Origin: Candidatus Paraprochloron terpiosi LD05
GTDB lineage: Bacteria > Cyanobacteriota > Cyanobacteriia > Cyanobacteriales > Prochloraceae
Length of the DNA stretch: 64,000 bases
NCBI GenBank assembly: GCA_018141785.1
Contig: CP073341.1
Span: 124,001 to 188,000 of the forward strand
Reading direction: 5' to 3'
The notes below the pieces were generated by a model, which had not been told where the DNA came from, ran no database searches, and saw nothing but the letters and a program-made list of their open reading frames with translations. The position numbers were made by a program, and so were the translations under genes. Position 1 is the stretch's first letter, and each line of letters opens with the position of its first letter. This document shows, piece by piece, positions 9,379-18,685 of the stretch.

Positions 9379-9422
9379 AAAACCTCTCCCCTCTCTCCGC
9401 GCCTCTGGGCCTCTGTGTGAAA
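9379..9422. repeat. dispersed CTCTGCG-type repeat
   Basis: The run includes ctccgcgcctctgggcctct and ends in gtgaaac. It is the pyrimidine-strand version of the dispersed element, lying between the 3' ends of two convergent genes. Confidence 0.65.
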
Positions 9423-9427
9423 CTATA

Positions 9428-9751
9428 TCAGTGCTGCACGACCTCCTGCCATTTCTCCCCCTGGTGGTGAGGGGTGATCTGTATACTAATCTTGTGATTG
9501 AGTTTGCCCAGAAAGCTAAAGAGCTGACCTTCGCTGAAACCGTTGTAACTGCCATTCATGAGACGAGAAACATCGGCCTGGTCAATATTCAATAAGGTGG
9601 CGATTTCCTCTTGTTCCAGGTGCCGTTGTTCCAGAATGCGGACAACTTGTGAACCCAGCATGGCACCCATGAGAAGGCTGTCAGCCTCTTCCAATTCCAG
9701 ATCGGCAAAAACATTGCCACTGCTTTCTTCAAAAGTAATGATGTCATTCAT
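9428..9751 (-). CDS. HigA/HTH_37-type antitoxin
   Basis: This 107-residue protein contains a helix-turn-helix in the second half: LEQEEIATLLNIDQADVSRL, followed by FSEGQLFSFLGKLNHKISI, the standard layout of HTH_37 antitoxins that pair with Gp49-like toxins. The N-terminal part (FADLELEEADSL) matches the family. It overlaps the upstream toxin gene by four bases (ATGA), so the pair is one transcriptional and translational unit in the toxin-first order typical of higBA. It is expected to bind the toxin and repress its own promoter. Confidence 0.88.
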   Translation of the reverse strand: MNDIITFEESSGNVFADLELEEADSLLMGAMLGSQVVRILEQRHLEQEEIATLLNIDQADVSRLMNGSYNGFSEGQLFSFLGKLNHKISIQITPHHQGEKWQEVVQH

Positions 9752-9978
9752 GGATTTTCCCTCTCCTTGGCTGCTTTGAGCCGTTTGCCAATAAGTTCCA
9801 GATCTGATTTAGGTGTATTAATTCCCGAAGTTGATTTTTTTTGAAATGCATGGAGTATATAAATACTCTCCCCCAGTGCGACGGCATAAACGGCGCGGTA
9901 AGTATCAGAGCACCGATGAAGGAATTTTAACCGAAGGAAACCAGCTAGCTGTACTAACTCTGACTCTATAACTGGCAA
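9748..9978 (-). CDS. HigB/Gp49-like toxin, short N-terminus
   Basis: The 76 residues include the hallmark core DTYRAVYAVALGESIYILHAFQKKS and the C-terminal PKSDLELIGKRLK of phage-derived Gp49-like (RelE-superfamily) mRNA interferases. The family is usually about 105-120 residues; here the first ~35 residues are missing. The assigned start is a TTG. The frame stays open further upstream but has no ATG and does not resemble the family, so I think the 5' end has been lost or rearranged. The toxin may be inactive. The intact antitoxin directly downstream supports the assignment. Confidence 0.75.
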   Translation of the reverse strand: MPVIESELVQLAGFLRLKFLHRCSDTYRAVYAVALGESIYILHAFQKKSTSGINTPKSDLELIGKRLKAAKERENP

Positions 9979-10116
9979 AAGCCTCTCTAGTGGGGAGTTG
10001 GGCAGGAATCAAAAACTTTTTCTCCCAGGTGATATGAATAAGGGGAGAAATGGGTATACTAGATATATAAGGATTAAGGTAAATCTTCTATTCCAGAGCA
10101 AAGGACGCAATTAACC

Positions 10117-10623
10117 ATGAAGAGCGATCTAAAAGTAAAATATCTCCAATACCTGAGCCAAAAAGAGCAAGATGAAGGTTTTACCCTCATAGAACTTTTG
10201 GTGGTAATCATCATTATCGGTATTCTCTCCGCCGTAGCCCTCCCTTCCTTCCTGAATCAAGCAAATAAGGCTAAGGAGACAGAAGCAGTTGTCAATGTTG
10301 GTGCTATCAATAGGGCACAGCAAACCTTTCGCCTTGAACCTAAAAACACTTCATTTGCAACTGCTATAGACGCTCTAGAAATAGGAATCGGAACTGAAAC
10401 TACTAATTTCAACTTCAGTATCGCTACTGCTAATGCCCTCAATGCTGATGTTCAAGCAAATCCCAAAGATTCTGTTGCCGTAAGAGGGGTATCGGGGCGT
10501 GTTGATTTGGATTCTACTACTGGTGTCATTAACGATATTATTTGTAGGAAGACCGTACCAGGTAATGCTGTTGTTCCAACTAATGGAACAACGTGTGATT
10601 CTGATACTGAGGAAGTCAACTAG
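10117..10623 (+). CDS. type IV pilin-like protein (PilA family)
   Basis: This 168-residue prepilin has a charged leader ending in Gly directly before FTLIELLVVIIIIGILSAVA, the class III signal cleaved and N-methylated by PilD. The following residues (PSFLNQANKAKE) continue the N-terminal alpha helix, and a small globular domain follows with two C-terminal cysteines (ICRK, TTCDSD) able to form the D-loop disulphide. It is the size of cyanobacterial major pilins and should act at the cell surface in motility, adhesion or DNA uptake. The next gene, a SPINDLY-type glycosyltransferase 125 bases away on the same strand, could modify it. Confidence 0.92.
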   Translation: MKSDLKVKYLQYLSQKEQDEGFTLIELLVVIIIIGILSAVALPSFLNQANKAKETEAVVNVGAINRAQQTFRLEPKNTSFATAIDALEIGIGTETTNFNFSIATANALNADVQANPKDSVAVRGVSGRVDLDSTTGVINDIICRKTVPGNAVVPTNGTTCDSDTEEVN

Positions 10624-10748
10624 ATTAATCTTGGTAGCAAAGTTGTTGTGGAAATATAGGGTTCCACAGCGCTGCTACCTTGATGAGATAAACTTGTAAA
10701 GTCCACTGCTAAGGAGTTTTCCCCCTGCTTTGAGGAAAGAAGAGATTA

Positions 10749-12974
10749 ATGACTGAAGCTTACCAACGGGCTATGGCTGCTTGGCAAGAAGGGAACTATG
10801 CCAAAGCAGCCTTTATATATGAAGCAGGAATTGAAAGTGAGCCAGAGCAGTTACTTTATTATTGGTACCTAGGATTAGCTCAATTGCTCCAAGGGCAGGA
10901 AGAAGCAGCCCAGATTACTTGGATGTCCCCTATGGTAGGAGCATCGGAGTTAGAGATTGACAAGTGGATGGGGGAATTAGTGGCTATCCTGGAGAAGGAA
11001 GCAGTAAATCAGGCTGAAAAGGGCGCTTATAGAAATGCCTGGTTAATTCGCCAACACTTGAGAGAAATTGACTCGGATAATAATCATAATTTGCAGCAGT
11101 TACTCTGGGTATCTATTAAAGGAAAGGTATTTAAAGAAGAAAATGAAGTTATACCTCAATTAATTCAAATTTACCAGGAAGGGGAAACCATTGAGGAACC
11201 ATTTCTCTTGCAAATATTAGAAGAGGCTCTCCAGTTAAATCCTTTTCCCCCTTCTATATTACAGTGGCTGAAAGTTTGTGCTGCCAGCATAGCAGACTGG
11301 GAGCCGATGATTAAACTCCTGATAAGTAAACTGAAATCTTTATATTATCAGTATCAATATCAAATCGGGGCTGACATTGCCCGATTCTGCCTTGATTTTG
11401 CCCCTGACAACCTGAATATTGTGTTGCAATTAGGTAACTTTACTCGGAAACTGGGAGTTGAGGGGAAATGGGAAAGTGTCAAGTTAGGGGAAAGATATTT
11501 GGCAGAATCTCAAGATTTGTGCAGTCAACTTACAGCTACCCACTGCATTCTGGCTGCTTTAATGGAAATTGAAGGCCAGTTTGAGAGGGGGCTGGAGATA
11601 TATCAATTATACAAAACTTTAATCTTGGAGATAGTGGAGGGAGAAAAGGCCCAGAAAGAAACAGATTTGGGATTGCTCCACAGAGCACTGATTATCGGAG
11701 CCTTTTGCTTCTATTTTGAAGATGTACCCCAAATTAATCGTCCCTTGCGCAATGGCCTTGCTCAACTTAGTCAAGATGCTCTTCAATCCCTTATCAAGGA
11801 AGAAGTCAACCAATATGAAAAACGACACAGAGAAAGGAAGAGTAGGGGCGGTTCTGAAACCCTGAAAATAGGCTACCTATCTGAGTGTTTCCGCCAACAT
11901 TCCGTGGGCTGGTTGGTTCGTTGGCTGCTGAAATATCACCATCGGGATAACTTTGAGGTTCATCTCTATTCTGTGGGCGCTCCCACGAGAGATGCCCTCC
12001 AGCAACAATTTAGGGCAGAATATGGGGACAACTTTCACTATATCTCCCCCTCAATACTTCAGATTGCCCATCAAATTTACCAGGATGAAATTGATATCTT
12101 AGTGGATCTGGACAGTTTAACGAGCTTCCCCACTTTGGCTGCCATGGCAGCTAAACCAGCTCCTGTGCAAGTTACCTTCTTAGGACAAGATGCATCGGGG
12201 CTACCAGCCATTGACTACTTTATTGCCGATCCCTATGTCCTCCCAGATAATGCACAACCCTATTATCAGGAGAAAATTTGGCGTCTCCCCCACACTTACA
12301 TTGCCGTGGATGGTTTTGAAGTGGGGGTACCCACTCTCCGTCGCCCCCAACTGGATCTTCCTGAGAATGCCATTATCTATTTTAGTTCCCAAAGTGGATA
12401 TAAACGCCATCCTGATAATGTGCGGTTACAGCTGAGAATTCTCAAACAGGTACCCAATAGTTACTTTCTCGTGAAAGGACGCAACAAGGAAAAGGAAAAA
12501 GAATCCCTGGCCAGTTTCTTCCATCAAATCGCCGAAGAGGAGGGAGTATGCACCTCCCGTCTGCGTTTCTTACCGAAAGTGGACCACGAAGTGTTTCACC
12601 GCGCTCATCTAACTCTTGCCGATGTGGCCTTAGATACCTATCCCTATAATGGAGCCACCACCACTTTAGAGACTCTGTGGATGGGTATTCCCTTAGTTAC
12701 CCGAGTGGGGGAACAATTTGCCGCCCGCAATAGCTATAGTATGATGATGAATGTGGGGGTAACAGAAGGCATTGCTTTCTCCGATGAAGAATATGTCCAG
12801 TGGGGGGTACGATTGGGTACCGATACCCAGTTGCGACAACAAGTTGCCTATAAATTGCGCCAGTCTCGCCACACATCCCCCTTGTGGAATGGAGAGCAGT
12901 TTGCAAGGGAGATGGAAAAGGCTTATGAGGAAATGTGGAGGAGATACGTAACCGCTCCTTCAAACTCTAGGTAA
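10749..12974 (+). CDS. SPINDLY/OGT-type O-linked glycosyltransferase with TPR-like N-terminus
   Basis: The 741-residue protein starts with helical repeats (YQRAMAAWQEGNYAKAAFIY, then PEQLLYYWYLGLAQLL), and has the family 41 glycosyltransferase region from about residue 370: LKIGYLSECFRQHSVGWLVR, PVQVTFLGQDASGLPAIDY, LPKVDHEVFHRAH and LADVALDTYPYNGATTTLE. These are the conserved elements of bacterial O-GlcNAc-transferase-like enzymes. It should be cytoplasmic and transfer a sugar from a nucleotide donor to Ser/Thr of a protein. Placement just after a pilin gene suggests the pilin as a substrate, but this is inference. Confidence 0.9.
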   Translation: MTEAYQRAMAAWQEGNYAKAAFIYEAGIESEPEQLLYYWYLGLAQLLQGQEEAAQITWMSPMVGASELEIDKWMGELVAILEKEAVNQAEKGAYRNAWLIRQHLREIDSDNNHNLQQLLWVSIKGKVFKEENEVIPQLIQIYQEGETIEEPFLLQILEEALQLNPFPPSILQWLKVCAASIADWEPMIKLLISKLKSLYYQYQYQIGADIARFCLDFAPDNLNIVLQLGNFTRKLGVEGKWESVKLGERYLAESQDLCSQLTATHCILAALMEIEGQFERGLEIYQLYKTLILEIVEGEKAQKETDLGLLHRALIIGAFCFYFEDVPQINRPLRNGLAQLSQDALQSLIKEEVNQYEKRHRERKSRGGSETLKIGYLSECFRQHSVGWLVRWLLKYHHRDNFEVHLYSVGAPTRDALQQQFRAEYGDNFHYISPSILQIAHQIYQDEIDILVDLDSLTSFPTLAAMAAKPAPVQVTFLGQDASGLPAIDYFIADPYVLPDNAQPYYQEKIWRLPHTYIAVDGFEVGVPTLRRPQLDLPENAIIYFSSQSGYKRHPDNVRLQLRILKQVPNSYFLVKGRNKEKEKESLASFFHQIAEEEGVCTSRLRFLPKVDHEVFHRAHLTLADVALDTYPYNGATTTLETLWMGIPLVTRVGEQFAARNSYSMMMNVGVTEGIAFSDEEYVQWGVRLGTDTQLRQQVAYKLRQSRHTSPLWNGEQFAREMEKAYEEMWRRYVTAPSNSR

Positions 12975-13092
12975 ATATACCTATATATATGGGCGCAATC
13001 TTTGCCCATGATACTACTATAACAATGAATTTCATTTTTGTCAACCCCTTTAGGAAAAAATTTTTGGAAAATTTCATCCTCCCCAAGCGCTC

Positions 13093-13136
13093 GCTCTCTC
13101 TTATCCTCCTCTGCGCCCTCTGCGTCTCTGCGGTTC
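13093..13136. repeat. dispersed CTCTGCG-type repeat
   Basis: The stretch contains cctctgcgccctctgcgtct followed by ctgcggttc. It is one of the best-conserved copies of the dispersed element, in the 245-base gap between convergent genes. Confidence 0.75.
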
Positions 13137-13169
13137 ATCAAAATAACTATAATCTCCAAGAAGGAAGCT

Positions 13170-13206
13170 GTAGGTTGGGTAGAGCGCCAGCGAAACCCCA
13201 ACCTAC
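13170..13206. repeat. inverted repeat GTAGGTTGGG...CCCAACCTAC
   Basis: Two 10-base arms (gtaggttggg and cccaacctac) flank a short loop. Similar but longer hairpins occur inside the phycoerythrin cluster (37142-37218 and 40052-40142). Here it lies between two convergent genes and could serve as a terminator. Confidence 0.75.
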
Positions 13207-13219
13207 GTAAGAAAACCAC

Positions 13220-16200
13220 TTAGATTGGTGGGAGATCCGGGCATTGTTCAGCAATCTTAAGGTAGTTTTCCTGGGGCAGGGGTGTACGGGCCCGGAGACG
13301 GGGGACCAGGGTCTGCCACTGGAGGGGACTAAGAGCAGGAAGAGGGGAAATGTGAATGTTGTCAGGGACTTCCAACTCTTCCCTCATCATCAGTTCAAAG
13401 CAGACGCTAGTGATGAGGAGGTCAAGGTCTAGGTCGTCGGGGCTGTCGCTGATGTCTAAGAGAAGGGTGAGGCGGAGCTGTTCCGGGTCAATCTCCAGGC
13501 TGAGGGCGTAGTGGATAACTTGGTGCAGGGCAGCAAGTATTCCGATTTGCAGGTCTTCTTCAGGTTGCTCCCAGGCGGGAAAGGCAATGAGGTTGATATC
13601 CCCTAGGTTGAGGGGGAGGAGAGTGGTGGCTATGAGGGTGTCAGCGACGGTGGTAGCCATGGTTGCCCAGGAGAATTGTTTGGCAAGCTCGGAACCAGCC
13701 GCCATAAGGGAGTTGCGGACGGTGGGTTTTTGTACTTCACACAGCGCTTGAGCCATAGCATCAATGTCTTGGTCCCCGATGTAAATGGCCGCCTCTCCCG
13801 CCACTTCCGGGATAGAGCCGTTGGGGCAAGTAATGACAGGACAGCCACAGGCCATGGCTTCCACAATAGGAAGACCAAAACCTTCATATTGAGAAGGATA
13901 AACTAAGGCGACGGCACCAGAATAGGCAGCCTTCAGTTCTTTATCACTGAGGGATAGGACATGAACGGTGGTGTGATGAGTATAGTTGCGAAACTGAGGG
14001 GCAAGTTGGCTGACAACTCCAGTACAAACAATCTCAAAACCCGTTTTACTACACAGTTGAGCAAAGGCTTGGTAAAAGAGGATAGCATTCTTGTAACCTT
14101 CTCCTGAGCCACAGAGGAGAAAATAGGGTTTGGTGATATTGTAGCGCCCTCTGAAATCTTGAATTTCAGTGGAAGTTGCCGGACTGAAGAGGGGACTGAC
14201 ACCGTTGTGGGCAATGGTGATGCGCTCCTGGGGTATCTGGGGATAGTATTGCTGCAAATCCTTGGCAGTACACGCAGAGACGCAAATGTAGTGGGAAGCA
14301 TAGTCAATAGCATGGGGTTTACCCCGCCAAAAAGGATGATCCAGATTTTGACCCATGAGTTCGGGAATTAAGTCATGGACCAAGAGAACAGAGGGGGTAG
14401 TAAGGGGAGTGGTATAGTAGGTAGAGATGAACAGATCGGCGTTTTCTTCGTCACAGACTTGTTGAAGGAGTTGGCGATCCCGATCTAGATCCTGCACATT
14501 GTAGGGAGGGATAGTGCGGTAGGCAAGTCCAGGAATTTTAGGTGCTCTGTTACCACGATCCAGCACCACTAGAGAGTTACCAAACTCAGTATGAGACCAT
14601 TGGCTCAGAAGGGATTGCCAAACCCTGGCGATTCCAGTTTGGAAGAGTTGAAAGAAAACAGTATCTACTAAAATGACACAACCACGGGATGTAGAAGATA
14701 TAGCTTTGACACAGACATCTTCAATTTCAACAAATTGCCAAGATTTTGCATCTTGAGTGGGTTGAGCAATAGGTTCAATTCCTAAAGCTAGAGTTGAGGA
14801 TACCTGAGTCTCATCTTTAACCCAACTAAGATAATCCCTCAAGAAAAGGGGCAAGGTTTGAGCTGCTTGGAGCCGCTGCCACTGAGCCAAGGCATTGGTG
14901 TAACCGTAGTACTGCTCCTTAAATAGAAGTTGGGAAGGCAGAACATAGGCGTAGTGCTGAAATACAAGACCACTGCTCTCCGTTTCCCCATGGAGTAGAG
15001 GGTTAATGGTGGCAACATTACGTAATTCACCATCAACCAAGATGGGGGGCTCATGGGAAGCCCAGATATAGCCAGGCTTGAAGCGCCAGGTGCGGAGCCA
15101 TTCTTGCTGAGGATTTTGGCTGTAGCAGTTGCGGCTACTCACCACAGATGTACAACCAACAAAGTACCAACACCAGTAAAAGGCAGCGGTTTTTTCTGGG
15201 TCTTGCAAAAAGAGTTTACGTGCGGTGCAGATCTGCTGCCATGTCCAAAGCTCATCCACATCTATTTGCCAAAGAAGGCATTCTTCAGTGATATTAGCCA
15301 AGGGAGCATTCACCATTTCTCTTTTGCCGTCCCAAAATTCACCGGGAGGCTTACGATAAAGTGTGATTTTATCAGGATATTCCTGGACAAGGTGATCTAA
15401 ATATTCGGTGGTACCGTCATTACTCAAACCTTGATTATGGAGTGTGTCAGAAATTACAGCACCATTTTTAAGGCTCCAAGCTGTATCATGTTTGAAATCA
15501 GCCACCCCTTCAACAATATGCCAATGCCATGGAAATGGAAGTTGTTTTAGAACCTGGATATGGTACTGGATAAATGGTATACCATTTAGAACAATGGTAA
15601 AGAAGTGAATAGGCAGTTCAGTATCGGTTGCACATTTTTCTTGAACTCCTTTAAAGATAGCATAGCCATTGCGCAAAGATGGATCTTGCTCAACCAGCTC
15701 ATAGTTAATATCTGCAAAGAGTCTGCGATAGTTGAAATAGTTTTTCAAGCTCTTAATATCATCTAGTAAGATATACTTAGAACCATAAACCTGGTTCAAT
15801 TCAGCTTGTCCAGTAAATGAACACCCGTCAATGAGCACTAAATCAAAATATTCAATAGCGTTTTCTTGTTTAATTAGCTCAATGCCATTAATATTTAAAT
15901 CAGATTCAATAATCTGCTTCCTATTATCTTCTAGCCAACCTAAAACTCTATCTAAGGAAAAATAATTTAGATTGGAGTTATAATACTTATAAAAATTGAT
16001 GACTTCCTCTACCTTGGCAAAATTCTCTAAAGTAACTGAGGAAGCGCGATAACATTTGACAAATGGGAGATGTTGATATCGGTTTTGCAAAGACTCAAAG
16101 CGTTTTCGGGATGTTTCCATGCAAAACAAAAGGGGTGTAGCGGGGTTGGCGGAGATTCCCGTCACGAATGCTTCCGTACTTCCCTCTCCTGAAGATGAGC

Positions 16201-16936
16201 CAATTTCTAAAATAGTAGCTAACTTTTCTGTAGCTACAATTCTTTTGATTGCATGGTAAAACTTATCGTCTTTTATTTCTGGAGGAATAAGAGACTCTAA
16301 AACGGAAGGTTTTTTCTGAATAACAACCTGATACCCTTTGTGGAGAACATTGATTTTATCCTGGAAAAGTGAGAGAAAAGCATCAATTGCAGGTGCAGGA
16401 TGTTTAAGTGGTTGTTCTCTATATCCTTCCCATTGATAATCATCGAAAATTATAATTCCCTCATTCTTCAGTAAACGCCAACCTAAAATTGTATCCTCTA
16501 ATACATCAGAAGCTACATGAGAACCATCTATGTAAATAAAGTCATAGTTATTTACAGGTAAATTTCTTAGGCTATTTTGATAAAAGCCAATTATTTTGGT
16601 AACTTTATTGTTACCTCCAGCTTTTTGAATATTTTCATCAAATCTTAGCTCTATCAAAGATAATTTTCTCGAATTTTGATGCTCAATACTACCTTGGAAG
16701 GTGTCAATACAAGTAATTTGAGTTGAAGGATGAGTTAAGACATTATCTAGTAACCAGCAAGTTGATTGCCCCTCCCAACTTCCAATTTCGAGAAAACTCA
16801 GATTAGGTAGATTTACCATAGGTTTTAAGACTTGTTCCCATAGAGGAATATTTTGAACAAACCAATTATTGGTAAATTCATAACCTTTGGCTTGACAATG
16901 AAGATGGTATATTTCTCTCCAGTTTTCTTGGCTCAT
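13220..16936 (-). CDS. multi-module methyltransferase / glycosyltransferase protein
   Basis: The 1238-residue protein has at least four modules. (1) A class I SAM methyltransferase-like domain with FLEIGSWEGQS at about residue 50 and FIYIDGSH near 135. (2) A second such domain with LEIGSSSGEG near 245 and LVLIDGCS. (3) A GT-A-like module from about residue 447 with FFTIVLNGIPFI, the DVDELW acidic motif and RTWRFKPGY. (4) A GT4-type GT-B domain from about residue 760 with TGIARVW, AHNGVSPLF and EGFGLPIVEAMACGCPVI. A C-terminal ~120-residue tail is not recognised. It probably builds and methylates a surface glycan. It is monocistronic with no close neighbour on its strand. Confidence 0.85.
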   Translation of the reverse strand: MSQENWREIYHLHCQAKGYEFTNNWFVQNIPLWEQVLKPMVNLPNLSFLEIGSWEGQSTCWLLDNVLTHPSTQITCIDTFQGSIEHQNSRKLSLIELRFDENIQKAGGNNKVTKIIGFYQNSLRNLPVNNYDFIYIDGSHVASDVLEDTILGWRLLKNEGIIIFDDYQWEGYREQPLKHPAPAIDAFLSLFQDKINVLHKGYQVVIQKKPSVLESLIPPEIKDDKFYHAIKRIVATEKLATILEIGSSSGEGSTEAFVTGISANPATPLLFCMETSRKRFESLQNRYQHLPFVKCYRASSVTLENFAKVEEVINFYKYYNSNLNYFSLDRVLGWLEDNRKQIIESDLNINGIELIKQENAIEYFDLVLIDGCSFTGQAELNQVYGSKYILLDDIKSLKNYFNYRRLFADINYELVEQDPSLRNGYAIFKGVQEKCATDTELPIHFFTIVLNGIPFIQYHIQVLKQLPFPWHWHIVEGVADFKHDTAWSLKNGAVISDTLHNQGLSNDGTTEYLDHLVQEYPDKITLYRKPPGEFWDGKREMVNAPLANITEECLLWQIDVDELWTWQQICTARKLFLQDPEKTAAFYWCWYFVGCTSVVSSRNCYSQNPQQEWLRTWRFKPGYIWASHEPPILVDGELRNVATINPLLHGETESSGLVFQHYAYVLPSQLLFKEQYYGYTNALAQWQRLQAAQTLPLFLRDYLSWVKDETQVSSTLALGIEPIAQPTQDAKSWQFVEIEDVCVKAISSTSRGCVILVDTVFFQLFQTGIARVWQSLLSQWSHTEFGNSLVVLDRGNRAPKIPGLAYRTIPPYNVQDLDRDRQLLQQVCDEENADLFISTYYTTPLTTPSVLLVHDLIPELMGQNLDHPFWRGKPHAIDYASHYICVSACTAKDLQQYYPQIPQERITIAHNGVSPLFSPATSTEIQDFRGRYNITKPYFLLCGSGEGYKNAILFYQAFAQLCSKTGFEIVCTGVVSQLAPQFRNYTHHTTVHVLSLSDKELKAAYSGAVALVYPSQYEGFGLPIVEAMACGCPVITCPNGSIPEVAGEAAIYIGDQDIDAMAQALCEVQKPTVRNSLMAAGSELAKQFSWATMATTVADTLIATTLLPLNLGDINLIAFPAWEQPEEDLQIGILAALHQVIHYALSLEIDPEQLRLTLLLDISDSPDDLDLDLLITSVCFELMMREELEVPDNIHISPLPALSPLQWQTLVPRLRARTPLPQENYLKIAEQCPDLPPI

Positions 16937-17039
16937 GGTTTGCTCCTCTTTCTTATATGTTGACCACCCCCAACTATGTTAACATAGCACTGCCCACAAA
17001 ATATGTTCTTCTTTAATCACATTTTCTTAATAATATGAT

Positions 17040-17075
17040 TAAACCGCAGAGGCGCAGAGGGCGCAGAGAGAGGAA
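17040..17075. repeat. dispersed CGCAGAGG-type repeat
   Basis: The run aaccgcagaggcgcagaggg continues into cgcagagagag. It is the reverse complement of the copy at 13093 and 51557, located upstream of rplI. Confidence 0.75.
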
Positions 17076-17178
17076 TAAGAGAGCAGGTGGGTGATGATAT
17101 TTGGTGGTTGGTCATTCTATCTTGCCCCTGAGTGCTTTAAATGGTATAATTGCAACTTTGGGCTATAAGGAGTTTTAG

Positions 17179-17637
17179 ATGAGCAAACGCCTGCAAGTAT
17201 TATTAAACAAGAACGTGCGGAAACTAGGGAAAAATGGGGACTTGGTGGAAGTAGCTCGGGGATACGCCCGCAACTATTTAATTCCCCAGGGCTTGGCAGT
17301 ATTCGCCACTCCCGGCATTCTCAGACAAGTAGAACAAAGACAAGAGAAAGAGCGGCAGCGTATTTTAGCCATCAGACAGGAAGCAGAGGAGCGGAAAACT
17401 GCCCTACAAACTATCGGACGCTTCGTTATTCGCAAGCAGGCGGGTGAACAGGAGGCTATTTTTGGTACTGTCACTAGCCAAGACGTGGCAGATGCAATCC
17501 AAGAAAATGCTAAGCTAGAAGTGGACCGTCGGGGTATTACTTTGCCAGACATCAGTACTACAGGGTTTTTCCAAGCTGAAGTTAAACTGCATCCTGAAGT
17601 AACTGCTACCATCGAAATTCAAGTTGTCCCTCTTTAA
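17179..17637 (+). CDS. rplI: 50S ribosomal protein L9
   Basis: The 152-residue protein has the L9 N-terminal signature [20 protein letters not shown] and [14 protein letters not shown], then the long connecting helix rich in Arg, Glu and Gln, and the C-terminal domain with LPDIST and FHPEV-like VKLHPEVTA. The length is right for the family. It binds 23S rRNA at the base of the L1 stalk. A clear ribosome-binding site (aaggag) lies ahead of the ATG. Confidence 0.97.
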   Translation: MSKRLQVLLNKNVRKLGKNGDLVEVARGYARNYLIPQGLAVFATPGILRQVEQRQEKERQRILAIRQEAEERKTALQTIGRFVIRKQAGEQEAIFGTVTSQDVADAIQENAKLEVDRRGITLPDISTTGFFQAEVKLHPEVTATIEIQVVPL

Positions 17638-17658
17638 AACTGAACATAAATAAGTTAT

Positions 17659-18489
17659 TTAAAGACTGCTGGAGTCAAAACTCAGGGCTGCACCTTGGGT
17701 AAGAGGTAAGTGGAGACCACATTCTTGCTTCAGACCTTGAAAGCGGGTATCCCTTTCATTTTCGTCATGGGCAGTGAGGGGACGGCTGGAATGCCAATCC
17801 CCTACAGTCACATATCCCTGATCGAAAAAGGGATGATAGGGCAAATCGTGGGCGGTGAGGTATTGATACACATCTCGAGAATGCCAGTCTAGAATGGGCA
17901 GTATTTTATATTGTTCTCCCTGTTGGTTCACTCGAGTGAGTTGTTGACGGTGGTTGGTCTGGTCCCGACGGAGTCCAGCCAGCCATCCCGTCGCCTTCAG
18001 CTCTCTTAAGGCACGCTGCATGGGTTCCACTTTTCTCATTTGGTCGTAGCGATTCAGGGCTTCAACGTCATTCTGCTCCCAAAGTTTGCCATATAATGCT
18101 TCCATTCTTGCAGGACTCATGGGAGACTGGTAAACTTTCAGATTGAGTTGCAACCGTTGGGTTAGTTGGGCAGCAAACTGGTAGGTTTCGGTGGGTAGGT
18201 AGCCAGTATCCACCCAAATAACGGGAATATTCGGCAGGACGCGAGTAACCAGATGAAGCATTACTGCTGACTGAATGCCAAAGCTAGTACTCATTACTAA
18301 GCCTTCTCCAAATGTGTCAGCTGCCCATTGGACTAGGTGGGTAGCAGAAGCATCCCCCAGTTGGAGATTTACCTTTTCTAGGTCTAGTTTTAAGGTATAT
18401 TGATTCCCATTGCCTATTATAGCTGACTTTCCACCCCAGGTATGGTTGTTTTCCAGTGCAGTTGGCTGAAAATCAATCAATTTTGGCAT
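17659..18489 (-). CDS. cysH: phosphoadenosine phosphosulfate (PAPS) reductase
   Basis: This 276-residue protein has the CysH P-loop-like segment [29 protein letters not shown], and the C-terminal ECGLH motif with the catalytic cysteine. There are no paired CC motifs for a 4Fe-4S cluster, so it is the PAPS rather than APS type. It reduces PAPS to sulfite with thioredoxin in assimilatory sulfate reduction. The N-terminal ~30 residues are longer than usual and poorly conserved-looking; a later start is possible. It is convergent with rplI. Confidence 0.93.
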   Translation of the reverse strand: MPKLIDFQPTALENNHTWGGKSAIIGNGNQYTLKLDLEKVNLQLGDASATHLVQWAADTFGEGLVMSTSFGIQSAVMLHLVTRVLPNIPVIWVDTGYLPTETYQFAAQLTQRLQLNLKVYQSPMSPARMEALYGKLWEQNDVEALNRYDQMRKVEPMQRALRELKATGWLAGLRRDQTNHRQQLTRVNQQGEQYKILPILDWHSRDVYQYLTAHDLPYHPFFDQGYVTVGDWHSSRPLTAHDENERDTRFQGLKQECGLHLPLTQGAALSFDSSSL

Positions 18490-18685
18490 AGTCTTTCTCT
18501 TAGATGCAGGTTAAGTGTCATTATACTTTATATTAGCGATCGCCAAAGATGATTGTATAGTGAACCTAAATGAATAGTACCAATATAGCATGAATCGCGT
18601 TTGTGTAGGGGAGCAGGGCCCACGCCAATTGCACAAACGATTTAGACGCACCATATAATAAAGTCATAGTTATGAGGGAAAATCC

